Shown in pieces: positions 40,548-41,136 of a DNA stretch of 41,136 nt. The stretch is from a virus: positions 1 through 41,136 of the IMG/VR virus record IMGVR_UViG_3300042691_030165, one strand, 5' to 3'. Positions within the stretch are counted from its first letter, which is position 1. Each line of letters opens with the position of its first letter. Below the pieces are notes generated by a model. That model was not told where the DNA came from. It saw only the letters and a list, made by a program, of their open reading frames with translations, and ran no database searches. A program made the translations under genes and the position numbers.

Positions 40548-41136
40548 CCATTATAGATATGTGCTTGACTCTCAGCATATGCCTGATTGCTAATCTCCAC
40601 CCACTTAGCCGTTAATTGTAATTCTCTAATATTCCTCGCCCCACTATAACTTAAACCACTCTTAATATTAATAGCAATCTCATCTAAAATATTTAACACA
40701 GACCCCTTATAATTCACTTGATGACTTACACCCTCTACTGACCTAACAGTCCCTCTCCATTGAGATTGAGCCTCTTTACTCGCCATACCTACATACTTCT
40801 TATACTTATTCCCATGTTCGTCAGTATGTACTTTACCTGGAGCTTCATCTGTACCTGCTAAATATGAACCTAACATAACAAAATCTGCCCCTGCAGCTAA
40901 ACACTTCACCATATCCCCAGTTGTCTTAATCCCACCATCTGCAATAATAGGTTTCCCATATGTAGATTTAGCACAATCAAACACACTTGCTAAGGTTGGA
41001 ATACCATGTCCTGTTTGAATACGAGTAGTACAAATAGAACCACCACCTATACCAACACGAACAGCATCTGCACCATGATCGATTAAAAACTCATATCCAT
41101 CTTGTGTAGCAACATTACCTGCAATCACATAGATTT
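40544..41136 (-). CDS. IMP dehydrogenase / GMP reductase family enzyme, N-terminus outside window
   Basis: The frame is open to the right edge, so the true start is beyond it; the GTG near 41128 is inside the conserved motif YVIAGNVAT and is not the start. Visible: GIGGGSICTTR with the catalytic Cys, IIADGGIKTTGDMVKCLAAG for phosphate binding, FVMLGSYLAGTDEAPG, and KYVGMASKEAQ. The family converts IMP to XMP or GMP to IMP. The flap Arg-Tyr of classical IMPDH is not obvious: the flap has QWRGTVRSVEGV. Together with GLSYSGARNIREL this favours a GMP-reductase type, but I cannot settle it. The enzyme would shift the purine pool during infection. Confidence 0.85.
   Translation of the reverse strand, partial: IYVIAGNVATQDGYEFLIDHGADAVRVGIGGGSICTTRIQTGHGIPTLASVFDCAKSTYGKPIIADGGIKTTGDMVKCLAAGADFVMLGSYLAGTDEAPGKVHTDEHGNKYKKYVGMASKEAQSQWRGTVRSVEGVSHQVNYKGSVLNILDEIAINIKSGLSYSGARNIRELQLTAKWVEISNQAYAESQAHIYNG

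Overview
The window looks like part of the genome of a large, AT-rich tailed bacteriophage (GC about 30 % by eye). Genes are packed tightly: many start and stop codons overlap by 1-4 bases, no gap exceeds about 115 bases, and the gene blocks switch strand repeatedly. It holds a long-tail module (tube-like protein, two small cytoplasmic tail genes, tape measure, paired baseplate proteins, hub, spike), a replication module and many large charged or membrane proteins typical of big virions. The tail type is most likely contractile, but no sheath gene is visible, so that is inference. I saw no tRNA, rRNA, IS element, integrase or CRISPR array. The host cannot be named from the sequence.

Layout. 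1-12461 (minus): one long transcription unit read leftwards. It starts with a papain/C39-like cysteine peptidase, then small proteins, two giant charged proteins (745 and 1527 aa), two membrane proteins and, at the left edge, an Ntn-hydrolase-like protein that runs out of the window. 12462-12574: divergent control region with a perfect sigma70-type promoter (TTGACA-17-TATAAT) and a palindrome in its spacer. 12575-14938 (plus): two genes that look like distant paralogues, each with its own related promoter. 14935-16046 (minus): three small genes. 16107-17879 (plus): a small protein, a Toprim primase half and a membrane protein. 17869-32309 (minus): the tail operon, transcribed from the tube-like gene to the spike. 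32401-38555 (plus): two unknown genes, then SNF2-type helicase, a helicase-loader-like protein without Walker A, a DnaB-family helicase, the zinc-binding half of a primase and two unknown proteins. 38653-40547 (plus): three genes, the last a membrane protein with a terminal motif shared with the giant proteins. 40544-41136 (minus): an IMP dehydrogenase/GMP reductase family enzyme, cut by the right edge.

How it fits together. The tail operon is internally complete from tube-like protein to spike. The replication enzymes form one operon, except that the primase is split: the Toprim half lies about 20 kb away from the zinc-finger half. The start codons of both halves sit in perfect 9-bp hairpins with 6-nt loops that carry or border the Shine-Dalgarno sequence. 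This shared arrangement is the strongest candidate for something undescribed here. A second candidate is the set of short modules (an N-P-E-L-R terminal motif and a T-I...D-x-WA repeat) shared among the large charged proteins of the left operon and elsewhere.
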